64,000 bases of DNA from Brassica napus (GCF_020379485.1 NC_063439.1:24056098-24120097); one strand, 5' to 3'; counted from the first letter of the stretch, positions 24,574 to 37,200 are shown. Numbers and translations are program-made. The notes: generated by a model not told the origin, from the letters alone.

Positions 24574-26532
24574 TCTTCATATATATTAATTGAGAAGATA
24601 CTTAAGTGGATTTTGATTATGTGTCATTAATATGTAAAGTTTAGAATTAATTCTTTTAATTTGATTGGTTATTAATATTTTAATTTTCATTTATTTAATT
24701 AATTTTTTGAATTACCTAATCTAATCTATATTACCAAACAAACAATTAAACGTCCTAAATATAGATGAACTAACATAATTTGGTTATGGAAACAATCAAT
24801 TATAAGAGATTACATTATAGATATTCAGAATATACATATAAATGCATATGATATTTTAGAAATACTTATATATACAGTTTTAAACATGTTTTATTAATTA
24901 TTTTATTGATAGTGAATAAAATAAATATTATGTTGCATAAAACTAATTAACTTAAACCTAATAATATTTCTTATGCTCACTCATTATATATATTTCTGAA
25001 AATATGTCCAATGAATGCAAAAAAGTAAAGTATACAATTTAAAAAAATTTCAATCATTTTTAGTGACAAATGTTGATGGTATAGTTGATTTATTACTTTC
25101 AGAAATGATTAAAGCATTTGTATATTTAAAAACATAAACTTATATGGTAAGTCATTTAAATAAATAAAAAAATCTATTATAATATAAATTGAAAAACCGG
25201 AACAATATACTAATACAAGACTATAGTTAATACTCTATTAATATAATTCGTATAGCTTTGATTATAATAAAATTAAATATTAAGTTGTCTTAAAATAATA
25301 TTTATAAAAAAATTTATTATAATATAAAATTAAAAATTGAAACATTATATCAATATAAGACTAGAGTTAATACTCTATTCACATAATTTATATATTTCAT
25401 AATAATAAAATTGGCATGCTTATTTTTAAAAAGGAAAAGAGAAAGAAGACTTAAAAACACGAGTGAAAAATAATAAAACTTGCTTGTTCTATTTTTGGTT
25501 ATTTTATATTTTAAGTACTTAATTTTTCATTTGTTTGTAAAAGTACATGTGTTTTTTTAAAATACATGTGTTTTGCGTATTACTATAAATGTGAATTAAT
25601 TATTTTTGTGTGTTTTTACAACATGAAGATAAACTGACTAAATAAAATAAATATAAATGATAAGTTTTAAAATTAATAAGTCGAATATAGAAAATATAAC
25701 TTAAATTGAATGCAAAACAAAATTAATAATGATATGCATTCTTACTGTATAATAAATTTTTACAATGTATGATAACAAAATTTTAAAAAAATTATAAAAA
25801 TAAAACATGTTATTTTGATGTAAAAAACTATTGAATCTAACATTAATATTAAGTATATATGTCTAAAATAATGATATCATGTTATCTAAAATTATAAAAA
25901 TAAATCATGTTATTTTCTGATATATAGTTATTTTATCATATTTAATTAAAATAGGATCTATTAAAGTAATTTTAAAAAATGAAAATAATACTAATTAAAA
26001 TATCTAAATTATGATTAATTTTAATGAAAATGTTGGTCAAAAGAATCAGTGTCTAAAAAGATAGTATAGTGTGATGATTAAATTAAATAAAATTAAAGAT
26101 GAATTTGTTTGGTTATCCAATTGTGAGTTTTATGTTAAACTCTAAATCAAAAATGTGTGAGAAAGAGATTTGTGATTTGCCAAAATTGTGATAACTTTGT
26201 AACATATTTGCATCGAAATAAAATAAAGTGGTAGACAAGATAATACACAAAATAGAAAGTTTTTTTTGTTCATTAATTCTTGAATTTTTATTAATCACAA
26301 ATTATGTCATAAAAAGACATTTGGAAACTTATATTAAAACAAATATAGTTATCATTGTATTTCAAAATTCTTCTAAAATTATACTAATACCAAGACTTTT
26401 GATTTTAAAATATTTAAAATTTAAAGTTTAATTTAATAATTTTGGTTATTATTCAAAATCACAAAATTATAAATACAATATATAATTTTCAAACAATATT
26501 TATACCCTCAAAATTGCAGGCAACCCACCTAG
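24574..26532 (+). mobile_element. Non-autonomous Helitron (about 2 kb)
   Basis: It starts TCTTCATATATATTAATTGAG after an A (24573) and ends CCACCTAG before a T (26533), the A|T insertion rule of Helitrons. The 5' end has the same layout as the Helitrons at 45316 and 54938 (TC, ATATATATTA, TTGAGAAG, then a TGTCAT word). The 3' hairpin is decayed. The interior is very AT-rich with no Rep/helicase frame. Confidence 0.55.
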
Positions 26533-27620
26533 TCTTCCATTAAAAACAAGAATGTTGAGCTGGCCATGGTGCCATATACCATGAATTAGTTACGTACATA
26601 TACACTAGAATCACAAGTGGGCAGAGCCCGTCCTAGTATTTCTAAGAATAGAAGCAAGAAGCAAACAGAAAAATTGCCACTTTTAAAAAAAATAAAATAT
26701 AAAGAAATGTGAGTTACAAAATCCTCGAACCTTATACAAAGAAACACAGGTGAAGCTTATAATCTTGAGATTATAACAATAGGCCTAGGGAAATTTTGAA
26801 GAATTTTTGGCCGAAAATATGTAATAAATGAAGCTCGTGCTAGTAGGTACATAGAACCACTTGTAAGAAGTCTGGCGTCCGATGAAAATTTAGTGTGCAC
26901 GAGAGACATCGAGCTAACGAGTTCACACAAGAACCATCTTTTTCCAGACTAAGTACGATTACAAACTATAATAAGAGCTAACGGACTGGACTTCTGAGTT
27001 GAACCTAAAACCCACACATGTAACTTATCAAGTTAATTGAAACACAATGTATAAAAAATAGGGCACGTGTCGCCTTAGAAAATGATTTGATGACGTGTCT
27101 CAACCAAGAATGAGGGAAACTCTTCTTTATAATATTAGATAGATCTATGAGCTCATCACTCGTCTTTCTCTCTCTCTCTCTACACATATATACGGGATTC
27201 ACGTTATTTCACATTGAAAATTGGAGCCTCTGAGAAAAAAAGGATCGGACTTGACGAATTCAGCAGTGACTGCTCACATACTGTGAAACTAGGTTGACTT
27301 CATATAGTTAGATGGACCTAGTTGACTAACCTGGGTTGTGGGCTTTTTATTAGATATAAATTCTCATGTTGACATTTCGTCAATAGCTATTGTGGGATAT
27401 GTTGGGCTCAAACATGTGCATAAAATTACTACCCAGTCTGATTTACATAATTATAAATGTTATTCCTCTTAAAATTTTCCTTAGATCATCAGATGATTAC
27501 TAATTTCATATTTTCAATAACTGATTAAGTAATTATATATCTAGTTGTCATTGTCAAAACCTTTCGAGGTCCTAATTATGTACCCCTGATATTTTTTTCC
27601 TCGACAATGTATCTCTGTTA
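26533..27620. other. Intergenic DNA with a promoter-like patch
   Basis: No gene. 27060-27260 contains GCACGTGTCGCC and GATGACGTGTCTC (two ABRE/G-box-like ACGT cores), then TATAATATTA and a CTCTCTCTCTCT leader-like tract on the plus strand. No coding sequence follows. Confidence 0.4.
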
Positions 27621-28197
27621 GAGGGTTGGTCATTCGGGTATCCCTTCGAGTATAGATACTATTCATTCGGGTATCGATTTTTCAGATTTTGAAAATAGTC
27701 TTCCGGATCGGGTTCGAGTCGGATCCAGATGGGTCCGGGTTTTATCCAAAGTAACCAAACTACTCGATTCGACTCGGGTATTCTATATCCAAACTACTCA
27801 AACTTATCCAAAATAACTTTAAAACTCAAAAATACTCAATTTATGTAGTTTAAATTGGTTATTTTTGTTTGAAAGTAATCATGAATATAAAATTTTTTGA
27901 GAATTGTTTATCCAAAACATCCATTTTCATCTATAAATACCCAAAATAACGAATATATTTTGTTTATAATTTTAATTTAGATATTAATAGTATTATAAAT
28001 ATAATTTAAAATAATATTATAAATATATTTTTGGATACTCGTTCGGTTCTCGGTGCGGATCGGGTTTAGTTTCGATTTTATGGGTTTTGAAAATTGTCTC
28101 ATTCGGATATTTATACAGGATCTGACCGGGTCATATACCTTATTTTTTGGGTCGGTTCGAGTAAATACTTCGGGTATAGATATTATGTCCGGCCCTA
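27621..28197. mobile_element. hAT-like non-autonomous element, CCGAA family
   Basis: The left end is GAGGGTTGGTCATTCGGGTA. The right end on the minus strand reads TAGGGCCGGACAT. It is flanked by CTCTGTTA (27613-27620) and CTCTGTAA (28198-28205), an 8-bp duplication with one change. Ends are rich in TTCGGGTA/TACCCGAA words and the middle is AT-rich. Same family as 16968-17652, more diverged. Confidence 0.65.
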
Positions 28198-28494
28198 CTC
28201 TGTAATTTTTACCGTTTATAAATCAATATTTATATTTCATCATCATTAGAATAAAACTGGTCATGATTCAGTTATTCAGACAATATTTATGAAATGCAAA
28301 AACTTACAAGATTAGAGACTGAGCTCAACATTTTTAAAATATATTATTTTCTATATATTCCATTTTCTCCCTTTCTCTCTCTGTACACAGTCCATCTCTT
28401 CTAAGATCTTGAGAGGTAAAAATAGGTTAATTAGCCCTAACAAAAGACTTAACTGATTATATATACATAACTTGAATATTAGGTCAAACAAAAG

Positions 28495-31116
28495 TCAGTA
28501 AGGTGAAACCCTAAGATGGTATCCTTTTGGTGCAGAAACTCTGGGAAAGACCACTAGTTTCTCTCCTCCTTTCTCCTCCCATCTGCACAAGGAAAATCAA
28601 AACATTAAGATCTCAAATCATCAATCAGAGCAACAACAAACAAATCAGATCTTTGCACATTAAAGAGACATGGATTAAGAACATACTTGTATCTCGTAAC
28701 AAAGTAGTGAATGAAGCTCGAGACTTCAGAAATTCCTAGTTCCTTTCCAGGGCAATGTCTTGCTCCACCTCCAAAAAGTAAGAAATAGCTCATTGATTCC
28801 ATTTTATTTTCCTGCATATTTAAATACCCAAAGAAACCCTCTATGTGAGCCTCAAGTTTTTAAATAACAAAACACAAGAGTACCAAAAAGAAACAGAGTT
28901 GCAAATACTAACCATCCATCTCCATGGGTTAAAGATCATTGGATCTTCATACAGAGATGAATCATAATTAATCTCTCTTGTGTAGACGTAAATTCTCCAA
29001 CCTTTTGGGATTAAATACCCTGCAAATATATTTAAATGACACCTATTAAGTACTAATACATATAACAATATTTCATCAAGATTGCAAAATTAAAGGTTGA
29101 TCTTCTCCTCTGTCAAAATAATTGAACTAAAACCATGGGGGGTCACGGGGAGATGATTGCTTTGCTGGACTGGTTGGTTTATATTTGTAAATAATTGATG
29201 TAAGGTATGGTCCACATGCCCACATTTTTCTCTCTCTCACACACACGCACATAAAGAAAAGTAGAAAACTAATAATGATAAAAAGATCTTCAGTTTCAAC
29301 CGAATTATAATACTAGTTTCTTACCGTTGAGTTCCAAGTCGTGAGTAGTTTTTCTCAAGACACCATTAACAACCGTTGCCAATCTTGATGTCTCAAAGAT
29401 CACCTATTAAAAATGGTCCAAAGGATAAATAAATTACATTGTCAAAATCAAGAACAATAAATATTAATAGCTCAATTTGTGTACGAAAATACTCACAGCT
29501 CGTGTGAATTTCATGGACTTAATGTCGTCGAGATTAAGCGGTTCGTCAGGTCGTTTTCTGTCTCTTATAGCCAAATGTTCTCTCTGTAATCAAAAACCAG
29601 TAATCAAAAACCAAACCGGAATAAACCGTCAGAAACCCGAAAAATTCAGTTGTGTTTCTGAGGAACATACTCTGAGTTCTTCAAGAGCTTTAGGGTGATC
29701 ATGGAGATACTTAAGAGCCATCATGGAAGTTACAGAGACAGTCTCATAACCCGAATACAAGATCGTTAATACTTGATCTCTTATCTCCTTATCAGTTAAC
29801 AAGTATCGGTTATCTTCCTTCTTCATCAAGTAACCCAACATATCTGTATAAGTTTCTCCTGACTCTCTTCGTTCTTGCATCAGCTTTGTCAATAACCTAT
29901 CGATATTGTTTCTTGCCTGAGAAGTAACCAAAAAGGTCAGTATATTTTCACTATTTTTTTTTATTTTTTTATATCAAGATTCTGAGTATTTTACTTGGAT
30001 TCCACAACGGTATTGCGTTCCTGGGAGATCGATTGGGACCGAAAGAGTTCCCTCAACAAGCTTGAAGAACTCAGTTTTATATTCTTCAACCTCTGGTTTT
30101 TTCAAAGTCTCTGCTATTTGTAACAACGATGATAAAAATGTCATCTGCACAAAATAGAAACAACTGAATTTATTAAAAGTATTTCTTAATACGTATTAAG
30201 AAATTGAACAAAAAAAAAAAAAATTTATTAGAGGGGTACTTATTTAATGTTTCTTATCACCAAAAAAAATATTATTATTTATCTTATATTAAAAATAAAT
30301 TTATTAATCTTTATACTAATATAATTTATTAATATTTTAATAAAACTTAATATAGTTTTAATTTATTTAGTTTTTCAAAAGCAAATAAATTTTTGACATA
30401 TTAAAAACATTAAATCCCTAATAAAGGAAGGGACCAGAGATTCAGATTCAATGTCTAAAAACAAAGAAAGAAGAAAGAGAAAGAAAGGCAAGAACGTACA
30501 TGTTTGGTCTTTTCTTGGATATCAACGGTTTCGCACTCATCCCAACCAGAAAGATAACTTCTCATGAATGCATCAATCTTAGGCAAGAGGTGTTCTTTCA
30601 TCATAGCCGGGCTTGTTAGAGAGATTAGTGAGCCTCTCATGAGCCGGTGGCTCGGTCCGTGAACCGCAGCGATGTTGCTTGTCCCGAGAATATCAAGCAT
30701 GGATTGTGGGTAGCCAGAGACTAGTCCTTTCGACTCGTTCATTAGAATGTATCTGTTGAGTTCTGCGTCCATTGAGACTATTGTAGGGCAGCCAAGAATG
30801 TGAGATTTGAAGAAACTCCCGTATCTGATTTGATCCAAAAGAAATGAGATTTTAGTTTCTCGCAAACCTAAATGACCAAGTGGCCCACGAGCAGAGTTAG
30901 CTAAACAAATAAAAACTTGTTGTACCTGAGTCTCTGGTTCTTCATGAAATTTGGTCCTTGTTTGAGAAACTCGGTGGTTTCACCAAAAATTGGCCAGCCC
31001 ATGGTACCAGGAGGAAGACCTTTCTTGGAATATCGCATCTGGTTCCATCGGAGAAGAGCGGAGCAGATACAGACAATGATCATAAGAAGACCAAACATCA
31101 TCATCATTATACCCAT
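28495..31116 (-). CDS. CYP85A2: Brassinosteroid C-6 oxidase CYP85A2
   Basis: Cytochrome P450 of the ER membrane that oxidises C-6 of 6-deoxo brassinosteroids to make castasterone. In Arabidopsis the CYP85A2 type also makes brassinolide by Baeyer-Villiger oxidation. Nine exons: 30926-31116, 30500-30824, 29995-30144, 29671-29916, 29497-29583, 29325-29403, 28913-29019, 28687-28811 and 28495-28582. All introns are GT-AG, in frame, giving 465 residues, the family length. Residues 2-22 are the membrane anchor, followed by the KKGLPPGTMGWP hinge. SGYET (277-281) is the oxygen-binding I-helix, E337-T-S-R340 is the ExxR pair, FNPWRW is at 389-394, and FGGGARHCPG carries the haem cysteine C415. The N-terminus (MGIMMM...) and NIAAVHGPSHRLMRGSL favour CYP85A2 over CYP85A1. 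No lesion is seen. Confidence 0.95.
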
Positions 31117-31253
31117 CTTCTCTTCCTTTTGTTTCCTCTTTTGCTTTCTTTCTTGTGAGCTCTGTTTTCGAACAGAAGCAGTAGTAGCTAAATAGAAAGA
31201 GAGAGATGGTTAAGGGTATCTTGTTTGGGACTAGATGGCTGTGTGTGTCATTG

Positions 31254-31261
31254 TTTATATA
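31254..31261 (-). promoter_or_regulatory. Probable TATA box of CYP85A2
   Basis: TATATAAA on the minus strand, 138 bp upstream of the ATG, would place transcription start near 31225 with a leader of about 110 nt. A GAGAGAGAGA tract (about 31280-31297) lies just upstream, a type of element bound by plant BPC/GAGA factors. Confidence 0.6.
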
Positions 31262-31385
31262 GGCACCTAAAGGGGACGAGGGAGAGAGAGAGAGAGAGGT
31301 GTAGTTGGCTTTTAATTTTTAACTAACACGGTAAGATTTCTTAGTTGGTCCGAAGACGATATCACAATTTTTTGGGGATTAATAT

Positions 31386-31509
31386 TGGGCATAATTTAAG
31401 AAAATCACCATTAAAATTAAAATATAGCAACTATTTATTTTTATGATATTGGACATAATTTAGCAAATCACCATGAAATTTAAAACATAGCAAATATTTA
31501 TATTTATGA
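31386..31509. repeat. Tandem duplication of about 62 bp
   Basis: TTGGGCATAATTTAAGAAAA... (31386-31447) is followed by a diverged copy, TTGGACATAATTTAGCAAAT... (31449-31509). Confidence 0.7.
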
Positions 31510-31612
31510 CTAGAATATCTTCACTACTACAAAAGAAAAATATTTAGATGATTCTTTTTTTAAATGGAAAGAGTAGGTCACTCTTTCTTATTTAGTTGAG
31601 CTTAATTTCTTT

Positions 31613-32291
31613 TTTTTTGTTAACAATATAATCAGATTCATATAGACTCTAAAAACTAAATGGGAAACTCCGCGTCCACATAGACGACAAAAGACAGCGG
31701 TGTCCTGGCACTCCACGCTAGAATGTCCGCATTTTTGTTTTATGTCCGCGAAATATGAATGATCTATGAGCTGTGAAAAGTATCCTTCAAAATCTTGAGG
31801 TCTTCCAAATAAGCTGCAAAAGCTGGTCATTCATCTGGTTCCGAAACCATCTTCACCAATTGGAAACAATCAGTTGCAAATGTGACCTTCCATATCCCAA
31901 AGTAGTGCTTCCATCTCCGTATGAAAGGTCAAAACCTTCTAAAGTATTGTACCAACCTTGTCCGACCATTGGGTCGTTTTCTTTCCAGGAGGCATCCACA
32001 AAATGCCATCGTCCGGGAATTGATGGTAAATTTTCTGCCTTTATATTTGGTACAACTCTTCGCGTCTGCAAAGTTTGTGCTTCCGTCCATAGAGTTGATT
32101 TTGTCTCTGCCAAATTAAGAGTATCCATAGGATCTATATCCAGATTACTAAAGACTTTATTATTCCTGCATTTCCAAATATAGCATAGAATCCATGCAAA
32201 TTGGTGCTCATCCATCTTCGGGATAACTCTCGAAAAAAGATGATATATATTTGTAAAGAGCGAGTTGGTTGAAATGATCCACATGCAAATT
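31613..32291 (-). mobile_element. 5'-truncated LINE, RNase H-like domain, frameshifted
   Basis: The minus strand encodes FAWILCYIWKCRNNKVFSN, then PSIPGRWHFVDASWKENDPM and GQGWYNTLEGF, followed after frame changes by SFCSLFGRPQDFEGYFSQLI and EC-rich remnants. This is the WYIWKARN linker and RNase H-like (RVT_3) domain at the end of Brassicaceae LINE polyproteins, broken by frameshifts. The 3' end is GTTAAC plus nine A (poly(T) on the plus strand). GCTTAATTTCTTT (31600-31612) and GCTTAGTTTCTTT (32292-32304) form a 13-bp target duplication with one mismatch. Confidence 0.8.
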
Positions 32292-32465
32292 GCTTAGTTT
32301 CTTTCTCTTAAATAATTTAAACTCTTATTGACTATTAAATCCAAAATTTAGTGATAAAGATATTTTTACAAATAAATTATAATATTAGTGTATATATTTC
32401 AAACATGTAAAATAATTATATTTTATTACTGAAATATTTCTATCATTAGAGAACTTTTTATTAAA

Positions 32466-32997
32466 GAGGAAATTACATGTTTACCATTTTCATGATATCA
32501 CTTTTCATTTTTACAACCACTAAGGAGATATTTTCAAAAATACATTCTTCATTAAGAGGCAAAAGACTCTTATGCCCTTGTTATTTATATATATAATAAA
32601 TCATTATTTAAAAAAATAAAAAATAAAAAATAAAAATAAAAGATTTATGTTTTCGAATTATACTTTTTCAAATTCAAACTTTTTTATAATTTTTTTTTTA
32701 TTTTTCTTCGATTTTTTTATTTTTTTTCAAATTTCTTTTTGAAAAAACGAAAATTATGTTTGAAACTATTTTTTAAAAAATTTTATATATTTTTAAGTAT
32801 TTATTTATATATTTATTAGAATCTTAAATTTCACATTCCAAAAACCCTACCCCACCCCTCAACTCTAAACCCTAAGTCTATATTAGTTAACCCAAATGAT
32901 ATAATTGTCTTTTGCCCTTCATTAAATGTGAGGGTAAAAATGGTTAGTGTAAACATGAAAAATGGTATTACGAATGTGCTATTTGTGGTAATTTCCC
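32466..32997. mobile_element. Mutator-like MITE with 9-bp target duplication
   Basis: TTTATTAAA flanks both ends (32457-32465 and 32998-33006), an exact 9-bp duplication as made by Mutator-like transposases. The termini GAGGAAATTAC and GTAATTTCCC are inverted copies. The interior contains AAACATGAAAAATGGTA-type words near both ends and AT-rich low-complexity sequence; it is noncoding. A relative lies at 40795-41308. Confidence 0.75.
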
Positions 32998-33402
32998 TTT
33001 ATTAAAACTATAACTTTGATATGAATAAAAATGTAAATTGAATAATATTTATGTAAAATTATATGTAAGCAACTACCAGTTTGGCGATGATAAAAAAAGT
33101 ATTATAGCAATAATAATAATGATGATAATAATTTTTTTGTAAATGTTAAGAATAGTGATAATAGTTAATAGATCAAAAAGATAAAAAAAAAATTATTAGT
33201 AGTTAAAATATGGCTACTTTTTGTTATTAGTTAATCTTAATTTTTCTTTTAACTTTTATTTTGGTTTAAGCTATTATTGACTTTGCATCCAAATTTTAAT
33301 TTCGTCAAATCGAAATTCTGGTAAAAGCTTCACAAACAACAAAATCCAACTAGCTTCTCTTGGAAAAGTATATACTCCTCAGAAAAGTAGATCCAAACAA
33401 AG

Positions 33403-33458
33403 CTCAAGTAGATACTCACAACACCATATACTCAAGTAGATACTCACAACACCATATA
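33403..33458. repeat. Perfect 28-bp tandem duplication
   Basis: CTCAAGTAGATACTCACAAC... at 33403-33430 is repeated exactly at 33431-33458. Confidence 0.85.
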
Positions 33459-33810
33459 ATCTTACCGTCGATCATCAGATATTCATGATCCAAAAGAATT
33501 ATCATCTAGGATTGTAGGGAGATATTATTCGGGCTAGAGAGGAGACTACCAACAGTAGATTTATAATAACTCAACGCCATCAGATCTTGGTCTTACTACT
33601 ATCACATGCGTAACATTTGATGAAAGAATATCCAATTTAACTTCTTGTTTTTTTCCAATTTCACTTAGAAAGTAGAAACAAGAATAACATAGCATTTCTC
33701 CCTCTGAAATACGTATTAGTTTACTCTGCACCAGTTCTATTTTTAATCATGTTTTCTAATACGACGTTAGATTTAAAAGAGGCCATTGAAGTAGCCGGAG
33801 TAAGGATCAA

Positions 33811-34524
33811 GGGCATTTTCAACCCTATTATATTTTCTATTTCAAATATTATTTTAGAGAATAATATATTTCAATTTCATTCTATTTTTAATTCCAAATT
33901 GGAGTAACGGCTAGAGTTATTCTGTTTATGGAGTAATCCTACATATTATTCTGTTACTCCATTTATGGAGTAATTCTACATATTACTCAATTTTGTACTT
34001 GAATTTTTTTTTATAGAATGATCTTTTAAATTTTGAATGTTTTTATTTCATATTTAAATAAAATTTTAAAATAATAAAAAATGCATATAATATTTCATAA
34101 GAGATTATTTAATAATTTTACATAAAAGTTGCATATATTAATAAAAATACCAAACAAAACATCAAAATAAAAAATATAAAATATAAAATAAATATAACAT
34201 AAATAATTGATTTAATAATCCCGTAAATCATTTCTTGAATTACCATTAACGGTGAAGTATTGCCCAAACGATGAAAATGTTCGATTTTAAAAAAAATTAT
34301 CCAGTTTAAGATATTTTGGGTTAATTGGAAAGTTTTGGGTTAATTGGAAATTTTTTGTAAGTAGAATGTGTTAGTAATAATTATTAACTAAATAAAATTA
34401 CAATCCTTTTAGAATATTCATTTTTTTAGTGAAAATGAAGTAATACGTTGGAGTAAAACTCTACTCCATTTTGGTGTTGCGCTATTGTAGAGTAAAATAT
34501 GAAGAGTAATACATTGAGATGCTC
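33811..34524. mobile_element. Tourist-like MITE, first of three in tandem
   Basis: The ends are GGGCATTTTCAACCC and CATTGAGATGCTC. TAA follows at 34525-34527 and is shared with the next element; CAA stands on the left. The interior has many GGAGTAAT/ATTACTCC words and AT-rich filler, with no coding. Confidence 0.6.
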
Positions 34525-34527
34525 TAA

Positions 34528-34769
34528 GGGTATCTCCAACCCAACTCCATTTTTACTCTAAAATAGAGTAAAAATGGATATGAAGTAAGTAATGTTCCAA
34601 CCCAACTCCACATCTCACTCCATGATAGAGTTTACTTCATTTATGGTGTAATCTATTTTTGTTTGTTCATTACGCCATTATGAAGTGAGAAATATAGTAG
34701 GGTTGAAACATTTTTATTTCATATCCACTTTTATTCCATTTTAGAGAAAAAAATGAAGTTTTAATGCTG
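34528..34769. mobile_element. Tourist-like MITE, second of three in tandem
   Basis: It begins GGGTATCTCCAACCCAACTC straight after the TAA that closes the previous element. It ends TTTTAATGCTG before another single TAA (34770-34772). The interior is an inverted arrangement of ACTCCATTTTTACTCTAAAA and its complement. Confidence 0.65.
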
Positions 34770-34772
34770 TAA

Positions 34773-35607
34773 GGACATCTCCAACCCTACTCCATTTTTT
34801 ACTATAAACTCGATTTTGGAGTAAAATTTTCTGCAACCCCACTACATATTCAACTCTAAAATGGAGTAATATTACCCATTACTCCATTTTGAAGTTGATT
34901 TTTTTCTATTTATGAAATAATCTTTTTAATCTTTAATATTTTTAGTTCATACTTAAAATAATATAATAACATGAAAAAATATAATATTCTGCAAAAGATT
35001 ATTTAATAGTTTACATAAAATATGCATAAACTCATAAAAGTCAAAACTAAAATAAATAATATAATATAATATATATAAGTAATTTAATAATTAATTCGGT
35101 AAATTATTTTCGAAACTACCAAAATCGGTGAAGTAATATTCAAACGGAATAGATGAGTTTTTTAATTTTGTGCGTTAAAATTTTGATTGATAACATTTGT
35201 ATTTATTGAACTTGATATATGCCCAAACAATGGGACTCAATACATAATTCAAATTACAAAACAAAACTTTGTTTTTTCTTTATGTTCTTTTAATGCATAT
35301 AAATACTTTTGAATTAGAAAAATTGCATCTGATAAAAACTGAACGAACTGAAATTGGAAGATAATTTCTAGTTGTATTTTTAATGATAACTATTTAATTT
35401 AAATAAAATATATTATTATGGAAATTTTGTAAACATAAAATAGGTGGGTTAATTGTTAAATTTTTACAAGTTGAAAGACTACTAATAATTATTAACTAAA
35501 TAAAAAAAGAATAATTTTTTGGAGTAAAAAACAGAATAATACTTTAGAGTAAAACCGGAGTTATGTTATTTTGGAGTAAAATTTGGAGTAATAGATCGGA
35601 GATTCTC
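34773..35607. mobile_element. Tourist-like MITE, third of three in tandem
   Basis: It begins GGACATCTCCAACCCTACTC straight after the shared TAA, ends CGGAGATTCTC, and is followed by TAA (35608-35610). The middle is AT-rich and partly alignable to the first element of the array. Confidence 0.65.
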
Positions 35608-35610
35608 TAA

Positions 35611-36975
35611 GAGCCTATTAGTTGAATATCAAAAGGTGATCATTAAAAATTGTCTAGATTAGGAAAAAGGGACGTAGACAGAGTAGAACTTAAACCACCA
35701 ACTCATTCTTCAAGATCTCAGACATGAATGCTTGTTTGGTAGTGGCTGAAGGAAGATTCTTCTTCTCAGGTAAATTATAGTTTATTACTTTATTGTTGCA
35801 TCTTTATGGGTTTTATTATAGATAAAAACGTTAATGATTTCGACATAGTTTGGATGAAAAGGTATATAGGTATTATGTACCTACGGTTCACATACCATCG
35901 TAAATTTAAATAATAGTAATTTAAGTCGACACTTGAACTAATGAGGGTCAAATTATTTTATCTCCACACTCTAAAGATTTTAGTATCACATTCTGGATTA
36001 AATTAATAATTATGTTTATTATACTACATTGTTGTAGGGTTGAGTAAAATAATTTTAGAAGAAAAGTAGTACTTACTAATAAATTTTTGAGAAGTTGTTT
36101 TTTATCAAAAACTATTATCCGTTGATAATAAATAAAAGAAAGGAAGAACTGAATGAAAGGTACTTGGGGAGATGAGGATGGGCACATGGGCACCACTCAA
36201 AATCAAAGTACATTTACACCAAAAGCACTACAATAAAAAAAATACCTAAAACAATTTTTATTCTATTTATGTTTGCAAGAAGTTCACGTGTACGTTCTTA
36301 TGTTTTCGTATGGAAGTTTACATTAATTACTCGCTCTGAGACACATTTCAACTGTCATTCCTCCATGTGAATAAAAGAGTATGCAGAAATTAAAAGGTTT
36401 TGAGAGCACCTATACATGGAAATGTGATGGATGATATATAACCAATCGCTTATAATTAATTGCTCGTACCTATATTAACACAACTACACAAGCATACTGA
36501 GTTATCTCGCCGTACAGAATGTGGAATGAAGTGTAAAATGAAGTACTGATCAGGACTGGTACTGATACTAGAATTTTTATCGACAAACAAATAAAGTATC
36601 AGTATAAGAAAATGGAAAAGAAGATTCAAGCGACATTTTCTCAACTAGTTAAATATTCAAATGACTACCGTCACGTTAAGTGCATTATACATACACAGAT
36701 GTCTCGTTTCTGATAAATAACTATACTACCGAAAAGGCATAAACGTCATAAATTATTAGTAATAAAATAACAATTGTGTAGAGAATATTATTATATTTAA
36801 CATATATCATTGTTTTAAATAAAAACGTTGATGTTGTTTGAAAACTGATCTCTCTTTTTGCTAATGGTTACTCTTACTGTTTAAAATTGATTTTCATTAT
36901 CAAAAATATAAATTGATGTTCTCTCTGTTCTAATTTAGATGACGCTTTAGAACTTTTCACACATATTTAGGAGAC
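35611..36975. other. Intergenic DNA, nothing assigned
   Basis: No gene. CACTACAATAAAAAAA at about 36226 looks like a CACTA-type terminus, but no partner end was found. Confidence 0.35.
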
Positions 36976-36978
36976 AAA

Positions 36979-37197
36979 GGGTATCTTCATCCGTACTCTA
37001 TTTTTTGTTCTAAAATAGAGTAAAAATAAATATGGAGTAAGAAATGCTTTAACCCAACTTCATATCTCATTTTATAATGAAATTTACTTCATAAATAGAA
37101 TAATCTATTTATGGAGTAGAAAATAGAGTAGAATTTAAGCAATTTTATTTCATTTTCACTTTTACTCCATTAAATGGAGTTTTACATTGGAGATGCT
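36979..37197. mobile_element. Tourist-like MITE, short copy
   Basis: The ends are GGGTATCTTCATCCG and CATTGGAGATGCTC. TAA is on the right (37198-37200) and AAA on the left. The interior is ACTCTATTTTTTG... with its complement near the other end. Confidence 0.65.
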
Positions 37198-37200
37198 CTA

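Noticed and set aside
31519..31535. CACTACTACAAAAG as a CACTA transposon start
   Set aside because: No partner terminus or 3-bp duplication could be found, and the motif is short.
31773..32183. Plus-strand frame of 136 codons
   Set aside because: It is the shadow of the LINE RNase H-like region on the minus strand.
36226..36242. CACTACAATAAAAAAA as a CACTA terminus
   Set aside because: No matching inverted end within the window; kept only as a remark.
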